A stretch of DNA of 64,000 nucleotides from Leyella lascolaii (GCF_900079775.1 NZ_LT556034.1:67621-131620), one strand, 5' to 3'; shown: positions 16,319 through 26,022, numbered from the stretch's first letter. Numbers and translations are program-made. The notes: generated by a model from the letters alone, not told the origin.

Positions 16319-16897
16319 TTAAATATCAAACTTGTATCCTAATGTTATCTGGAACACGCTGTTCTTCGAGTCCGCATGCTTGTTTATTTTGGTCAGACCG
16401 AAGTTGTAACGTCCGTCTATCACAAAGTTCTTGTACTCGTATGACAGACCGACAGGAATGGAGCAGTCGAACGTCTTCGTTCCTTCTATGGAGCCCTGTA
16501 CGCTCGCATCGCCTTTTGAAGCCTTTTGCTTGCTGTTCACATTGAACGCAGGCTGCAAACCGACCTTTACTGCCAGATTCTTCACAACATAGACATTTGC
16601 CAATAAAGGGATGTTTATATAGTCTAATTTACTTGTCAATGTACCGCCGTTCTCTGACAATTCACATCCCTGCTGGGAATACAACGCTCCTCCGGAGATG
16701 CTGAAGATGTCGGTAAGCTGGTATTCGAGTTCCGCTCCCGCAACAAGTCCTATTCTTGAGTCTGTACCGTCCGACTTCGTAACATTTGCGATGTTCATAC
16801 CGATTTTAGGCTGTACTGTCAGACTGCCGACAGGACGCTGCGCGAATGTGGCTACTGATGCGAGCATCAGAACTGCCATGATAATAACTTTTCTCAT
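16319..16897 (-). CDS. Outer-membrane beta-barrel protein, copy 2 of 3
   Basis: This 192-residue protein has a signal peptide nearly identical to copy 1, a PTSLTVQPKIGMNIANVTKSDG-like first strand region and the conserved C terminus SKNSVFQITLGYKFDI. It is closer to copy 3 than to copy 1, and shares with copy 3 the segment NVNSKQKASKGD. Differences concentrate in the predicted extracellular loops (around residues 85-95 and 130-150). The whole unit, including promoter, about 165-base leader and terminator, is repeated at a 1,321-bp spacing, so it arose by tandem duplication. Confidence 0.88.
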   Translation of the reverse strand: MRKVIIMAVLMLASVATFAQRPVGSLTVQPKIGMNIANVTKSDGTDSRIGLVAGAELEYQLTDIFSISGGALYSQQGCELSENGGTLTSKLDYINIPLLANVYVVKNLAVKVGLQPAFNVNSKQKASKGDASVQGSIEGTKTFDCSIPVGLSYEYKNFVIDGRYNFGLTKINKHADSKNSVFQITLGYKFDI

Positions 16898-17068
16898 AAC
16901 GATTAAATGTTTAAATTAAACTTTACTATACCGCAGGAATTTCTCCCTACCGGGCTGGATGCCTCTCAGCCCTGTCATGTCTGAAGTCTGTCCGGACACC
17001 ATGAAAACGTCGTTCACAACGCTTTCCGCGCTCCGCACGGCTGACAGGCGGCATGTTTATTTCGTCCG

Positions 17069-17100
17069 CAAATATAGAATAAAAACATAATACGCTCAAA
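17069..17100 (-). promoter_or_regulatory. Promoter of barrel gene copy 2
   Basis: The TTTG (complement of 17097-17100), 20 bases, TATATTTG (complement of 17069-17076) arrangement is identical to that of copy 1, exactly 1,321 bp away. Confidence 0.7.
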
Positions 17101-17567
17101 GATTTTACACGACTTTTTCGCCTCTGCCACCCACTTTTGTCGGGTCCGAGCTACGGTTGGTTACAAACAAGACAATAATACCGACAGACCATCCATTCCA
17201 ACCGTGGCGTCGCTCATTTCTGACTTGTATGTAAGATGACGGGAATACGGCGTTTCCTTTCTCTGAATCCGTTCCTGTCACCATCTTCCATATTGTATTC
17301 ACATAACCGAATCCGTTTCTGATAAGTGTCGGATGCGGCTTCACCCATAACCGGTCATCAGACAGTCATGACGTTTTTTTACTTTATTGCAGACCGTCCC
17401 ATTCCTCTTCCTCACTGCCGCCGTCATCTTGCTTCATGCTTTTTACCTGTGTGGCACGCCACATCTCCGATGAGACCAGGAACCAATATTACTGACGTCA
17501 GTACGAAATAAGGATGAAGTCTGGTAACCGATACGTGGTTACGAGGTGTGTACATCTATAAAATAAA

Positions 17568-17595
17568 GAGGGCAATGTCTCCCGACACCGCCCTT
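17568..17595 (-). terminator. Terminator of the third barrel gene
   Basis: It is a homologue of the hairpins after copies 1 and 2 (GAGGGC at 17568-17573). The other arm reads GCCCTT, so the outermost pair is weaker. A/T runs follow on the minus strand. Confidence 0.65.
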
Positions 17596-17638
17596 TCGAA
17601 ATATCAAACATTTGGAAAAAAATTATCTATTACCCTAT

Positions 17639-18217
17639 TTAAATGTCAAGTTTGTATCCTAATGTCAGCTGGAACACGCTGTTCTTCGAGTCAGCATACT
17701 TGCTTATCTTGGTCAGACCGAAGTTGTAACGTCCGTCTATCACAATGTTCTTGTACTCGTATGACAGACCGATAGGAATGGAGAAGTCGAACGTCTTTAT
17801 TCCTTCGATGGAGCCCTGTATGCTCGAATCGCCTTTTGAAGCCTTTTGCTTGCTGTTCACATTGAACGCAGGCTGCAAACCGACCTTTACCGCCAGATTC
17901 TTCACTACATAGACATTTGCCAATATAGGAATGTTTATATAGTCAAGCTTGTTTGTCCTTGTACTGCCGTCCTCAGACCATTCACATCCCTGCTGGGAAT
18001 ACAACGCACCTCCGGAGATACTGAAGATGTCACTGAGCTGGTATTCGAGCTCTGCTCCCGCAACCAGTCCTATTCTTGACTCAGAGTCGTCCGCCTTCGT
18101 AAGAGTTGCGAAATTCATACCGATTTTAGGCTGTACTGTCAGACTGCCGACAGGACGCTGCGCGAATGTGGCTACTGATGAAAGCATCAGAACTGCCATG
18201 ATAATAACTTTTCTCAT
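17639..18217 (-). CDS. Outer-membrane beta-barrel protein, copy 3 of 3
   Basis: This 192-residue paralogue of copies 1 and 2 has a signal peptide ending TFAQ, the small PF13568-type barrel, and the terminal strand SVFQLTLGYKLDI. Loop residues differ from copy 2 around WSEDGSTRTN and SIQGSIEGIKTFD. Its promoter is the third in a series with 1,321-bp spacing. Upstream spacer homology continues to about 18580, where it meets the stop codon of the helicase gene, so the duplication unit abuts that gene. Confidence 0.88.
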   Translation of the reverse strand: MRKVIIMAVLMLSSVATFAQRPVGSLTVQPKIGMNFATLTKADDSESRIGLVAGAELEYQLSDIFSISGGALYSQQGCEWSEDGSTRTNKLDYINIPILANVYVVKNLAVKVGLQPAFNVNSKQKASKGDSSIQGSIEGIKTFDFSIPIGLSYEYKNIVIDGRYNFGLTKISKYADSKNSVFQLTLGYKLDI

Positions 18218-18389
18218 AATGGTTATATGTTTAAATTAAACTTTCCTCTCCTGCCGGAAGGTCTCCTGACAGGGTTGATCATCTCTCAGCCTCGTCATGC
18301 CTGATGTCTGTCCGGAAACCATGAGAATGTCATTCAAAACGCCTTTCAGACTCCGCACCGTCGGACAGACGGCATGTTTGTTTATTCCG

Positions 18390-18420
18390 CAAATATAGAA
18401 TAAAATAGAATAGGTTCAAA
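18390..18420 (-). promoter_or_regulatory. Promoter of barrel gene copy 3
   Basis: On the minus strand TTTG (complement of 18417-18420) and TATATTTG (complement of 18390-18397) are 19 bases apart. The leader to the ATG at 18217 is again about 165 bases. Confidence 0.7.
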
Positions 18421-18579
18421 GCTTTTACTCATCTTTTTTTATTTTCGTCACCAATTTTGGCGGAGTCTGCGCCCCGTATGGTGACAAACAAGACAACAAT
18501 AGCGGCAGCCGTCCGTCCGCATCATATTATTCCTCATCCCCGTCTTGTCTGTAAGGTGACGGCAGGACGGTGTTTCCGT

Positions 18580-21500
18580 TCACAAAGTCCACTTCATATA
18601 CTTGCCGTCACGCCTGATGCGCTCCATCAGACCGGCGTACACATCGCTCCCGGAGAGTATCTCCGGATTGCCCGTGAGAATCATCTGGCGGCGCGCTCGG
18701 GTGAGCGTCACGTTGAGCTTGCGGTCTATCACACGTCCGTTCTCCTCAAAACTGTTAGCCGTGAGGAACCCGAGCTGCGCGTCGCTGTTCACCGTGAGCG
18801 AGCAGATTATCACGTCGCGCTGCGAGCCCTGGAATCGTTCCACAGTGTCGATGCATATGTCCGGAGCATCACCGGGGCAGCGGCGTTCCATCTCGCGGCG
18901 TATCATGGTGATCTGGTTGCGGTAAGGCACTATCACGCCTATGGTCTTCTCGCAGCTGAACCCGTTGCCTGCCATGCGTCGGATGCGCGCCACGAGGTCG
19001 GCTACGATGCGCGCCTCGCAGGCGTTCACCTTGTCGGAGCGTCCGTCGCCACCGCCCTTCTCCGACGGAATGAATATCACCCTCTCCCTCGACAGCACCT
19101 CGTCAAGTCTGTCGGCAGGCGGGACAGGATAGCCCGGAAGAACCTCCGTCTGATGGGGACACGGCACTGGCTCGAGCCGCTCGTCGGCATAGAACATCGC
19201 TCCGGCGTAGGCTGCTATTGCCGGATGCATGCGTCCCTGACGGCGCAACACTCCGATGAAGTCCTCGCGGCGGGCTTCCCGCTCTGTTCTTACGAGCCGC
19301 TCGAACAGCGAGTCGCGGCAGTTTCTTATCCCCACCCCGTTAAGGCACGGCTCGTTCACGGCAGATTCCTCCACGCTCTGCTGCACCACCGCCGGCAGCT
19401 GCTTGTAGTCGCCGATGAGTATGAAACGGCTTATCGCAGGCTCGTCCGCACTCTCCGGACTATGCGCCGAGAGCAGTCCGACGAGTCCCGGCTCGGTTAT
19501 CTGCCCCGCCTCGTCGACCACCGCGAGCGCGAAACGCTTCAGGGCGAAGATGTAAGGGCGCGACATGAGTGTCGTGACCGTGCCCACATACACTCGGGCA
19601 GCCATGAGCCGGTCTTTCAGTTTGTCCAGACGCGGTGTCTGTTCCACCATGTTGCCAACGAGGAAAGGGCGGAACCGCCCGTCGCAACTGTACTCGCTGC
19701 CGAGCCGCAGAAAGCTGATGCCCGCATCGCAGAGCATGGAGCATATCTCGTCCACGGCACGGTTGGTGTATGCCGTAAGCAGTACCGACGGCTCCCCGTC
19801 GGCTGCCAGCTCCTCCTCTACGATGTAGCGCATTGCCGTGGAGGTCTTGCCCGTGCCCGGAGGACCCACAAGCAGGAAGTAGTCGCGTGCCTGCATGGCG
19901 CGCAGAAGAAGCGGGTCGAAATAGCCGCCGTAGCTTTTCGTGAGCCTCACACTTGTGTCGCGCCGTGGTGAGCGCGCGCCAAGCAGCAGGGCGCGGCGTT
20001 CGGGCAGAGAGGTGACGAAGTCGAAGAGCGTGCGCATGACCGCCGCCCCGCCCACGTCGCTTCCGGCATGCTCAATGGCGTAGAGCAGCCGTCTGCCACG
20101 GCTGTCGCGCCGTGCCATGACGTCGGGATTCTGCAGCGCGTTGCTTAGAAACACTCTCACGCGCTCCGCCTCTATGCTCACCATCACGCCCTTGAACAAT
20201 ATGCTCCGGCGCACGTCGGGCTTTTCGTCTTCCGCATAAGCGTATACATACACCATGTCTCCGCTCCTGAAGTTGGGCGAGAAGTCGTCGCCGCAGTCGG
20301 GAACGTCGAGTGTCAGCATGTCGTAGCTGCCTGTCGCCTCGTTTATTGCGAGTCCGGCAAGCTCCAGTCCCACGTACATGCTTCCGGCGTCGAGCTTCTC
20401 CTCCACACTCATGCGCCACATGTCAGCCACGCTACAGCCCGCTCCGGCAAGACAACCCGTCTTCGCCAGCTGCTGCTCTTTGAGCACAAAGGTCATCATG
20501 CGGCACAGATAGGCGCGTTCCAACTGCGGGAGCGACGCCAGCGGAGAGGTCACCTCCTGAAGCTGCGGCAGTAGATATCTGTCATAAAAGAAACCGTCCA
20601 TGCCGTTCACGTTGAGCGTTTCTGGCGTCAGACGGTCTATCGCCGAGGCAAAACCGTCGCTTGTCATGGCGTGCTCCTGCGCCACAACGAGATTGCGGAA
20701 AGCTATTGCCTCGCGCAGTTCAGCCTCAAGATGTCTCGTGCGTATGAGTCCCTCGGGCATCGGATACTTCGAGTAGAGCAGCATGACCTCGATGTCCTGC
20801 CCGTCCAGACCGAAGTTGTATTTCAGCACTCCGTAATAAAGCAGCAGCTGGACATAATGTTTTTCAAGATACTTTCCGCCGCTGCCGTTTTGCCTGCCAA
20901 GCTCTATGTATCGGTTTCTGCCCGACTTCTGCTCCACGAGCATGCGTCTGTCGGACGTCATCATGTCCACACGTCCCTGCACACCGAGCATCTCACACAC
21001 GAACGAAGGCTCGAGAAGCACTTTCGACCTGTCGTATATGCCGAACAGGGCTGATGTTGTCTGCCTGATGTTACGTGCCTGTGCGGTAGCGTCCTTCTTG
21101 AATGTTGCCGGACTGAACTCACCGCACGAGGCATACTCTATGGCTTTCTCGCGGAAGTTTTTCCTTATTGTGTCGTTCAGAGAGAAGTGCGGGCTGTTTA
21201 TCACATCGTCGAGCACCATGCCAGCGAAGTTACCGAGTATGATGTGATAGGTGTTAGGGCGTTTTTTCAGACGGTTGAGCGTGTAGAGCAGCGGATGGTG
21301 TCCGAAGTCCTCGAAGCACGCCGCCAGCGAGCTTATGTCTACCAGAAAATCGGGCTCGACGACTATCTCGCCCGCCACAACCTTATTGTCCGCCATGCGC
21401 GTGTCGAGCAGATTGAGCCGCATGCCTCTGCGTAGTATACCGCGCAGATAGCCATACTCGTCACCGCCTGGCGCGGCACCGTATGACACGCGCAGCTCCC

Positions 21501-21981
21501 TGACGCCCTGTTTTTTTTGAGCATATACAGTAATGTAGCTATCGCTATAACACTGTACAACACATCTTATATAATTATCCTCTTCATCCCGTTTTTCTTT
21601 TGTTTTATTACACTTAATCCCCTTTATCTTATCAAAGCTATTGGTAAATAGTTCAGGATGAGAAAACACATTAGAGATAAAATCGTATAATGCTATTCTG
21701 TCACGATTAATTACTTCAGGCAATAACTCTTTGTTACTGTTTGCATCACGCTTAACTTTATATATCCGGTTTTTTTCATGAACAGAAAGACAAAATGTAC
21801 TACACAAAATATCAAGTCGCTCTTGCATATTTGTGTTTGCACATTTATTTTCACCCAACACCATGATACTCACCTTGTCCAATACTTCAAACATTATTTT
21901 TTTTGCATCCGGGCTCTCCGTATGCCTCAGTTTTTCCACGAGGTGATATAAATCCTCCTTAAAAGCCTTATTATATATCAT
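18580..21981 (-). CDS. Large nuclease-helicase: Cas4/Dna2-like PDDEXK domain plus superfamily 1 helicase
   Basis: This 1,133-residue protein is probably a DNA repair or replication helicase-nuclease. Near residues 335-352, GRVDMM followed by MLVEQKSG marks a PD-(D/E)XK nuclease of the RecB/Cas4/Dna2 group. The helicase part has Walker A GPPGTGKT (about 700-707), Walker B VVDEAGQ (about 818), GDYKQLPA, IVPYRNQ, VERFQGSQRD (about 1048) and LTRARRQ (about 1095), an SF1B/Dna2-Upf1-type set. The four-cysteine iron-sulphur cluster of Cas4 is not obvious. The first 155 or so residues are encoded by clearly AT-richer DNA with different codon use from the rest, suggesting replacement of the N-terminal region. 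No partner gene is adjacent. Confidence 0.85.
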   Translation of the reverse strand: MIYNKAFKEDLYHLVEKLRHTESPDAKKIMFEVLDKVSIMVLGENKCANTNMQERLDILCSTFCLSVHEKNRIYKVKRDANSNKELLPEVINRDRIALYDFISNVFSHPELFTNSFDKIKGIKCNKTKEKRDEEDNYIRCVVQCYSDSYITVYAQKKQGVRELRVSYGAAPGGDEYGYLRGILRRGMRLNLLDTRMADNKVVAGEIVVEPDFLVDISSLAACFEDFGHHPLLYTLNRLKKRPNTYHIILGNFAGMVLDDVINSPHFSLNDTIRKNFREKAIEYASCGEFSPATFKKDATAQARNIRQTTSALFGIYDRSKVLLEPSFVCEMLGVQGRVDMMTSDRRMLVEQKSGRNRYIELGRQNGSGGKYLEKHYVQLLLYYGVLKYNFGLDGQDIEVMLLYSKYPMPEGLIRTRHLEAELREAIAFRNLVVAQEHAMTSDGFASAIDRLTPETLNVNGMDGFFYDRYLLPQLQEVTSPLASLPQLERAYLCRMMTFVLKEQQLAKTGCLAGAGCSVADMWRMSVEEKLDAGSMYVGLELAGLAINEATGSYDMLTLDVPDCGDDFSPNFRSGDMVYVYAYAEDEKPDVRRSILFKGVMVSIEAERVRVFLSNALQNPDVMARRDSRGRRLLYAIEHAGSDVGGAAVMRTLFDFVTSLPERRALLLGARSPRRDTSVRLTKSYGGYFDPLLLRAMQARDYFLLVGPPGTGKTSTAMRYIVEEELAADGEPSVLLTAYTNRAVDEICSMLCDAGISFLRLGSEYSCDGRFRPFLVGNMVEQTPRLDKLKDRLMAARVYVGTVTTLMSRPYIFALKRFALAVVDEAGQITEPGLVGLLSAHSPESADEPAISRFILIGDYKQLPAVVQQSVEESAVNEPCLNGVGIRNCRDSLFERLVRTEREARREDFIGVLRRQGRMHPAIAAYAGAMFYADERLEPVPCPHQTEVLPGYPVPPADRLDEVLSRERVIFIPSEKGGGDGRSDKVNACEARIVADLVARIRRMAGNGFSCEKTIGVIVPYRNQITMIRREMERRCPGDAPDICIDTVERFQGSQRDVIICSLTVNSDAQLGFLTANSFEENGRVIDRKLNVTLTRARRQMILTGNPEILSGSDVYAGLMERIRRDGKYMKWTL

Positions 21982-22246
21982 TATTATTAATGTTTATAGG
22001 AAGTCCGCATATTGCTGATGATACTTATAAAATAAGCTTTTATTAATACATTGTCTTGTAACTCGTACAATTAAACATGCTAATCCTGCTATATAATAAA
22101 TTAATAATGGAATCTCTAATATTCCAACAATCCGCAAAGTTAGTCATAATTTAACGAAAGTTTCTGAAAAAGACTTACATATTTTGAAATCAACATATAT
22201 AATATATGTATACAGCCTGTGCTCCGCCATATTTTAATATGTCATG

Positions 22247-22278
22247 TTTGGAAGGTCGGGAAAAAATCAGTAAGTTTG
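22247..22278 (+). promoter_or_regulatory. Promoter of clpS-clpA-aat operon
   Basis: TTTG at 22247-22250 and TAAGTTTG at 22271-22278 are 20 bases apart, a full Bacteroidetes-type promoter, 58 bases before the clpS ATG. The AT-rich stretch 21982-22246 between the divergent helicase and this promoter shows no gene. Confidence 0.7.
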
Positions 22279-22335
22279 CATCAGACAACAGACGCGCTGC
22301 CCTCACACGGCAGCCCATTTTAAAGAACAGTCAAC

Positions 22336-22638
22336 ATGGCAAAGGAACAATCATCCATACGCGAACGCGAACACACCGGAACGTGCGAGCCCAGAAGGTA
22401 TAAGGTAATCATACACAACGATGATTTCACTACGATGGAGTTTGTGGTGACGGTGCTCAAGACGGTTTTCTTCAAGACATCGGAGGAGGCTGAGCGTATG
22501 ATGCTCAACGTCCACCGCAACGGACAGGACGTTGTGGGGATATACAGCTATGACGTCGCGCTGTCAAAGATAAAGAAGGCGACACACATGGCACGCGAAC
22601 AGAATTTCCCGCTGAGGTTCAGTTGCCAACCGGAATAG
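22336..22638 (+). CDS. clpS: ATP-dependent Clp protease adaptor ClpS
   Basis: This 100-residue protein binds N-degron substrates and hands them to ClpA. The conserved core is clear: YKVIIHNDDFTTMEFVVTVL, then the AEVH-equivalent MMLNVHRNGQDVVGIYSYDVA. The N-terminal 20 residues form the flexible extension that engages ClpA. It is the first gene of an operon with clpA (3-base gap) and aat, which together form an N-degron pathway. Confidence 0.93.
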   Translation: MAKEQSSIREREHTGTCEPRRYKVIIHNDDFTTMEFVVTVLKTVFFKTSEEAERMMLNVHRNGQDVVGIYSYDVALSKIKKATHMAREQNFPLRFSCQPE

Positions 22639-22641
22639 ATT

Positions 22642-24843
22642 ATGGAAGAGTACGCAAATCTGAACAAGATACTTTCGCTCGCGCTAACCTACTGCAAAAG
22701 ACAGCGCAAGGAGTTTGTCATGCCTGAGCATGTGCTCATGGCACTGCTCAACTACAGACCGTTCATAGAGGCTCTCTATACCGTGGGGTGCGACGTGGAG
22801 GAAATGTATAAGGAGCTCAACGAGTATATGGATACGGTGGAAAGCGTGCCCGGGAAAGCCGAATACAGCCCGGAGGCATCGGTGCAGCTGGGGCAGATGC
22901 TGGAGATAGCGACAGCCCAGGTGGAGCAATCGGAGGCGGCAAGGGTGGACATCCCGCACCTCACAGTGGGACTGCTCAACCTCACAGACTCCGAGGCGAC
23001 AATGCTGTTGAACAAGTATCTCGGTGACAACGTGGGCGACTTCATCAGCCTGCTCATATCCTCGCACCCGTCACCGCACGAGGACGACCGACCGGAGGAA
23101 CATCCGAAAGAGGCGTGGAGAAGCCTCGTGACGTGCATGAACGACATCGCAGACTCGTTCACTCCGCTCATAGGGCGCGACGAGGAACTGGAACGCACCA
23201 TACAGGTGCTGTGCCGCAAGGACAAGAACAACCCTCTGCACGTAGGCGAGCCGGGCGTGGGAAAGACGGCTCTGGTGCGCGGTCTCGTGGCGAGAATAGT
23301 CCGTGGGGACGTGCCGGAGAGGCTGCGCGGATGCCATGTCTACCAGATGGACATGAGCACAATGCTCGCCGGAACCCAGTTCAGGGGCGACTTCGAGAAG
23401 AGGATGAAGCTCGTCATGGACGGAATAGCAGCCGAGGGAAACGCCATTGTGTACATAGACGAGATACACAACATGATGGGAGCCGGACGGGGAAGCGACG
23501 GCGCGCTCGACGCTTCGAACATGCTGAAGCCGTACATGGAGAACAGCAACATACGCTTCATAGGCTCCACGACCTACGACGAGTACAACCGGCACATGGC
23601 GCGGAGCCGGGGCATAGTGCGCAGATTCCAACAGATAGACATCGCCGAGCCTGATGTGGAGGAGACGATAAGGATAATCAGCGGACTGAAAGACAAGTAT
23701 GAACAGTTTCACGGAGTGGAATACACTGAAGAGAGCATTGCCTACGCGGTGAGGATGGCGGCGCAACACATATCAGACAGGTTTCTTCCCGACAAGGCGA
23801 TAGACCTCATCGACGAGGCGGGAGCATACCGCGCCACACACCCTTCGGCAGGGGAAAGGCAGCTGGTGGACAAGAGTCTGATGACGGAAGTGCTCATGAA
23901 GATGTGCAAGATAGACGCCGCCGTGATGAAGGAGGACGACAACACCAGACTCGCATCGCTCGAGCAGAACATCAAAGCGAGGATTTACGGTCAGGACGAA
24001 GCCGTGAGCCAGGTGGTGGAAGCGGTGCAGATGGCGAAGGCGGGGCTGCTCGACGACAACAAACCGTTGGCAAGCCTGCTCTTCGTAGGACCCACCGGAG
24101 TGGGCAAGACGGAGGTGGCGCGCGTCCTCGCAGCCGAGCTCGGCATCTCGCTCGTGCGTTTCGACATGAGTGAATACACCGAGAAGCACACCGTGGCGAA
24201 GCTCATCGGCTCACCGGCAGGATATGTGGGCTATGAGGACGGAGGACAACTGACCGACGCCATACGCAAGACACCCAACTGCGTGCTGCTGTTCGACGAG
24301 ATAGAAAAGGCTCACCCGGACATCTACAACATCCTTCTGCAGGTGATGGACTATGCCCGGCTCACCGACAACAAGGGTCAGAAGGCTGACTTCCGCAACG
24401 TTGTGATCATCATGACGAGCAATGCCGGGGCGCAGTATGCGTCGCGCGCTCAGGTGGGATTTGCCGGAGGTATATCGCAGGGCGACGCAATGATGAAACA
24501 GGTGAAGAAGACCTTCAAGCCCGAATTCATCAACCGGCTGTCAGCCACTGTGGTCTTCCACGACATGGACATGCACATGGCGACACTCATAATGGACAAG
24601 AAGCTCGGCGAACTGCAGGAGAAGCTCAGCCGGAAGAACATCACCATGAAGCTCAGCGAGGCTGCGCGACAGTGGATTCTGAAGCGGGGATTCACCAAGG
24701 AATACGGTGCGCGCGAGCTCGACCGCATCATCAGCCGCCACCTGAAGACCATGCTCACACACGAGATTCTCTTCGGACGGCTTGCCAAAGGCGGTGAGGC
24801 GGAGATTGACATAATTGACGACAGACCGGCACTGGCACAATGA
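22642..24843 (+). CDS. clpA: ATP-dependent Clp protease ATP-binding subunit ClpA
   Basis: This 733-residue AAA+ unfoldase feeds ClpP and uses ClpS as adaptor. The order is: N domain (residues 1-150) with two Clp-N repeats; D1 with Walker A GEPGVGKT (about 203-210) and Walker B VYIDEIHNM; D2 with GPTGVGKT (about 483-490), LLFDEIEKAHPD and the sensor region IIMTSNAGA. There is no long middle domain, so it is ClpA rather than ClpB or ClpC. A ClpP-binding loop is expected near residue 610 but is not certain by eye. No clpP is in the window. Its stop overlaps the aat start (ATGA). Confidence 0.93.
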   Translation: MEEYANLNKILSLALTYCKRQRKEFVMPEHVLMALLNYRPFIEALYTVGCDVEEMYKELNEYMDTVESVPGKAEYSPEASVQLGQMLEIATAQVEQSEAARVDIPHLTVGLLNLTDSEATMLLNKYLGDNVGDFISLLISSHPSPHEDDRPEEHPKEAWRSLVTCMNDIADSFTPLIGRDEELERTIQVLCRKDKNNPLHVGEPGVGKTALVRGLVARIVRGDVPERLRGCHVYQMDMSTMLAGTQFRGDFEKRMKLVMDGIAAEGNAIVYIDEIHNMMGAGRGSDGALDASNMLKPYMENSNIRFIGSTTYDEYNRHMARSRGIVRRFQQIDIAEPDVEETIRIISGLKDKYEQFHGVEYTEESIAYAVRMAAQHISDRFLPDKAIDLIDEAGAYRATHPSAGERQLVDKSLMTEVLMKMCKIDAAVMKEDDNTRLASLEQNIKARIYGQDEAVSQVVEAVQMAKAGLLDDNKPLASLLFVGPTGVGKTEVARVLAAELGISLVRFDMSEYTEKHTVAKLIGSPAGYVGYEDGGQLTDAIRKTPNCVLLFDEIEKAHPDIYNILLQVMDYARLTDNKGQKADFRNVVIIMTSNAGAQYASRAQVGFAGGISQGDAMMKQVKKTFKPEFINRLSATVVFHDMDMHMATLIMDKKLGELQEKLSRKNITMKLSEAARQWILKRGFTKEYGARELDRIISRHLKTMLTHEILFGRLAKGGEAEIDIIDDRPALAQ

Positions 24844-25481
24844 TATTCCGCATAGACAAACGACTGGCATTCCCGGACCCGAGGCTCGGCGATCCCGACG
24901 GGCTGTTCGCCGTGGGCGGCGACCTGAGCACAGACCGCCTCATACTGGCATATTCCAACGGGATATTCCCATGGTATGCCTTCCGGTGGGCGGACGAGAT
25001 ACACTGGTATTGCCCCATGGACCGCTTCGTGATATTCCCGGAAGAGATTCACGTGTCGCATTCCATGCGCACACTCATGAACAAGGGCTTGTATACTGTC
25101 ACCATAAACCGCGACTTCCACAGCGTGATAACCGCCTGCGGACAGCTGCGCATAGGCGAGGCGGGGGCATGGCTGGGCGACGACATGACCAGAGCCTACG
25201 AGGAACTGCACAGGCAGGGATTCGCGACAAGCGTGGAGGTGTGGGACGGCGGCAGGCTCGCGGGCGGACTGTACGGTGTCTGTCTGGGCAGATGTTTCTT
25301 CGGAGAGAGTATGTTCTCGCTTGTTCCGAGCGCGAGCAAGCTGGCTCTCATACACCTCGCCCGTTACATGGCGGAGCACGGCGGAGCGATGATTGACTGC
25401 CAGTTTGAGACGCCCCACCTCAAGTCGATGGGCGGACGGCACATCAGCTATGACGAATACATGAGCATTGTGCGCGGTTAA
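24840..25481 (+). CDS. aat: Leucyl/phenylalanyl-tRNA-protein transferase
   Basis: This 213-residue enzyme adds Leu or Phe from aminoacyl-tRNA to N-terminal Lys/Arg, creating the degron that ClpS recognises. Motifs: FPDPRLGDPDGLFAVGGDL near the N terminus, GIFPWY, then GLYGVCLGRCFFGESMFS and DCQFETPHLKSMG. The ATG overlaps the clpA stop, so the pair is translationally coupled. Transferase, adaptor and unfoldase together in one operon is a strong functional grouping. Confidence 0.95.
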   Translation: MIFRIDKRLAFPDPRLGDPDGLFAVGGDLSTDRLILAYSNGIFPWYAFRWADEIHWYCPMDRFVIFPEEIHVSHSMRTLMNKGLYTVTINRDFHSVITACGQLRIGEAGAWLGDDMTRAYEELHRQGFATSVEVWDGGRLAGGLYGVCLGRCFFGESMFSLVPSASKLALIHLARYMAEHGGAMIDCQFETPHLKSMGGRHISYDEYMSIVRG

Positions 25482-25554
25482 CGGCTCACTAAAAACAGAC
25501 TATAAGAACATGAACAACACATTCCGGAAAGGAATGGACATAAAAACGACTATT

Positions 25555-26022
25555 ATGGACAAGAAAGAACTCATGCGCAGGGCAATCGCCCTGTCGGAAG
25601 AAAGCGTAAGAAACGGCGGCGGACCGTTCGGTGCCGTCATCGCGCGAAACGGCGAGATAGTGGCAGAGGCGTCAAACAGCGTCACTCTGGACAATGACCC
25701 CACCGCCCACGCGGAGGTGAACTGCATACGCCGCGCCGCCGCAAAGATGGGCACGTTCTGTCTGGAGGGGTGCGAGATATACACTTCGTGCGAGCCGTGC
25801 CCCATGTGTCTGGGAGCGATATACTGGGCTCGTCTTGACAAGATATACTACGCCAACAACCGCAAGGACGCCGCGAAGATAGGATTCGACGACGACTTCA
25901 TCTATCAGGAAATACCTCTGCCGCCCGACGAGAGACAGAAAAAGATGGAGCTGCTGCTTCCTGACGAGGCGATAAAGGCGTTTAGGATGTGGGAGGAAAG
26001 CGGCGAGAAGACCGAATACTGA
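25555..26022 (+). CDS. Guanine deaminase-like cytidine/nucleoside deaminase
   Basis: 155 residues from the ATG at 25555. In-frame starts at 25468, 25510 and 25534 exist, but homologues begin at the KKELMRRAI stretch. The zinc-deaminase motifs are HAEV (about residue 51-54, proton-shuttle Glu) and PCPMC (about 81-85). The stretch TSCEPCPMCLGAIYWARLD followed by IGFDDDFIYQEI resembles Bacillus guanine deaminase (guanine to xanthine) more than TadA. It follows aat by 73 bases on the same strand and may share the transcript. A tRNA adenosine deaminase role is less likely. Confidence 0.85.
   Translation: MDKKELMRRAIALSEESVRNGGGPFGAVIARNGEIVAEASNSVTLDNDPTAHAEVNCIRRAAAKMGTFCLEGCEIYTSCEPCPMCLGAIYWARLDKIYYANNRKDAAKIGFDDDFIYQEIPLPPDERQKKMELLLPDEAIKAFRMWEESGEKTEY

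Noticed and set aside
18457..19971. 504-codon open frame on the plus strand
   Set aside because: It lies antisense to the nuclease-helicase, whose motifs are unmistakable. Its translation is Arg/His/Leu-rich, as expected for the shadow of a GC-rich gene.
18580..21981. A CRISPR-associated Cas4 or a complete phage-defence operon
   Set aside because: The nuclease-helicase stands alone. No repeats of CRISPR type and no partner genes are seen, so only a general repair or defence helicase can be claimed.
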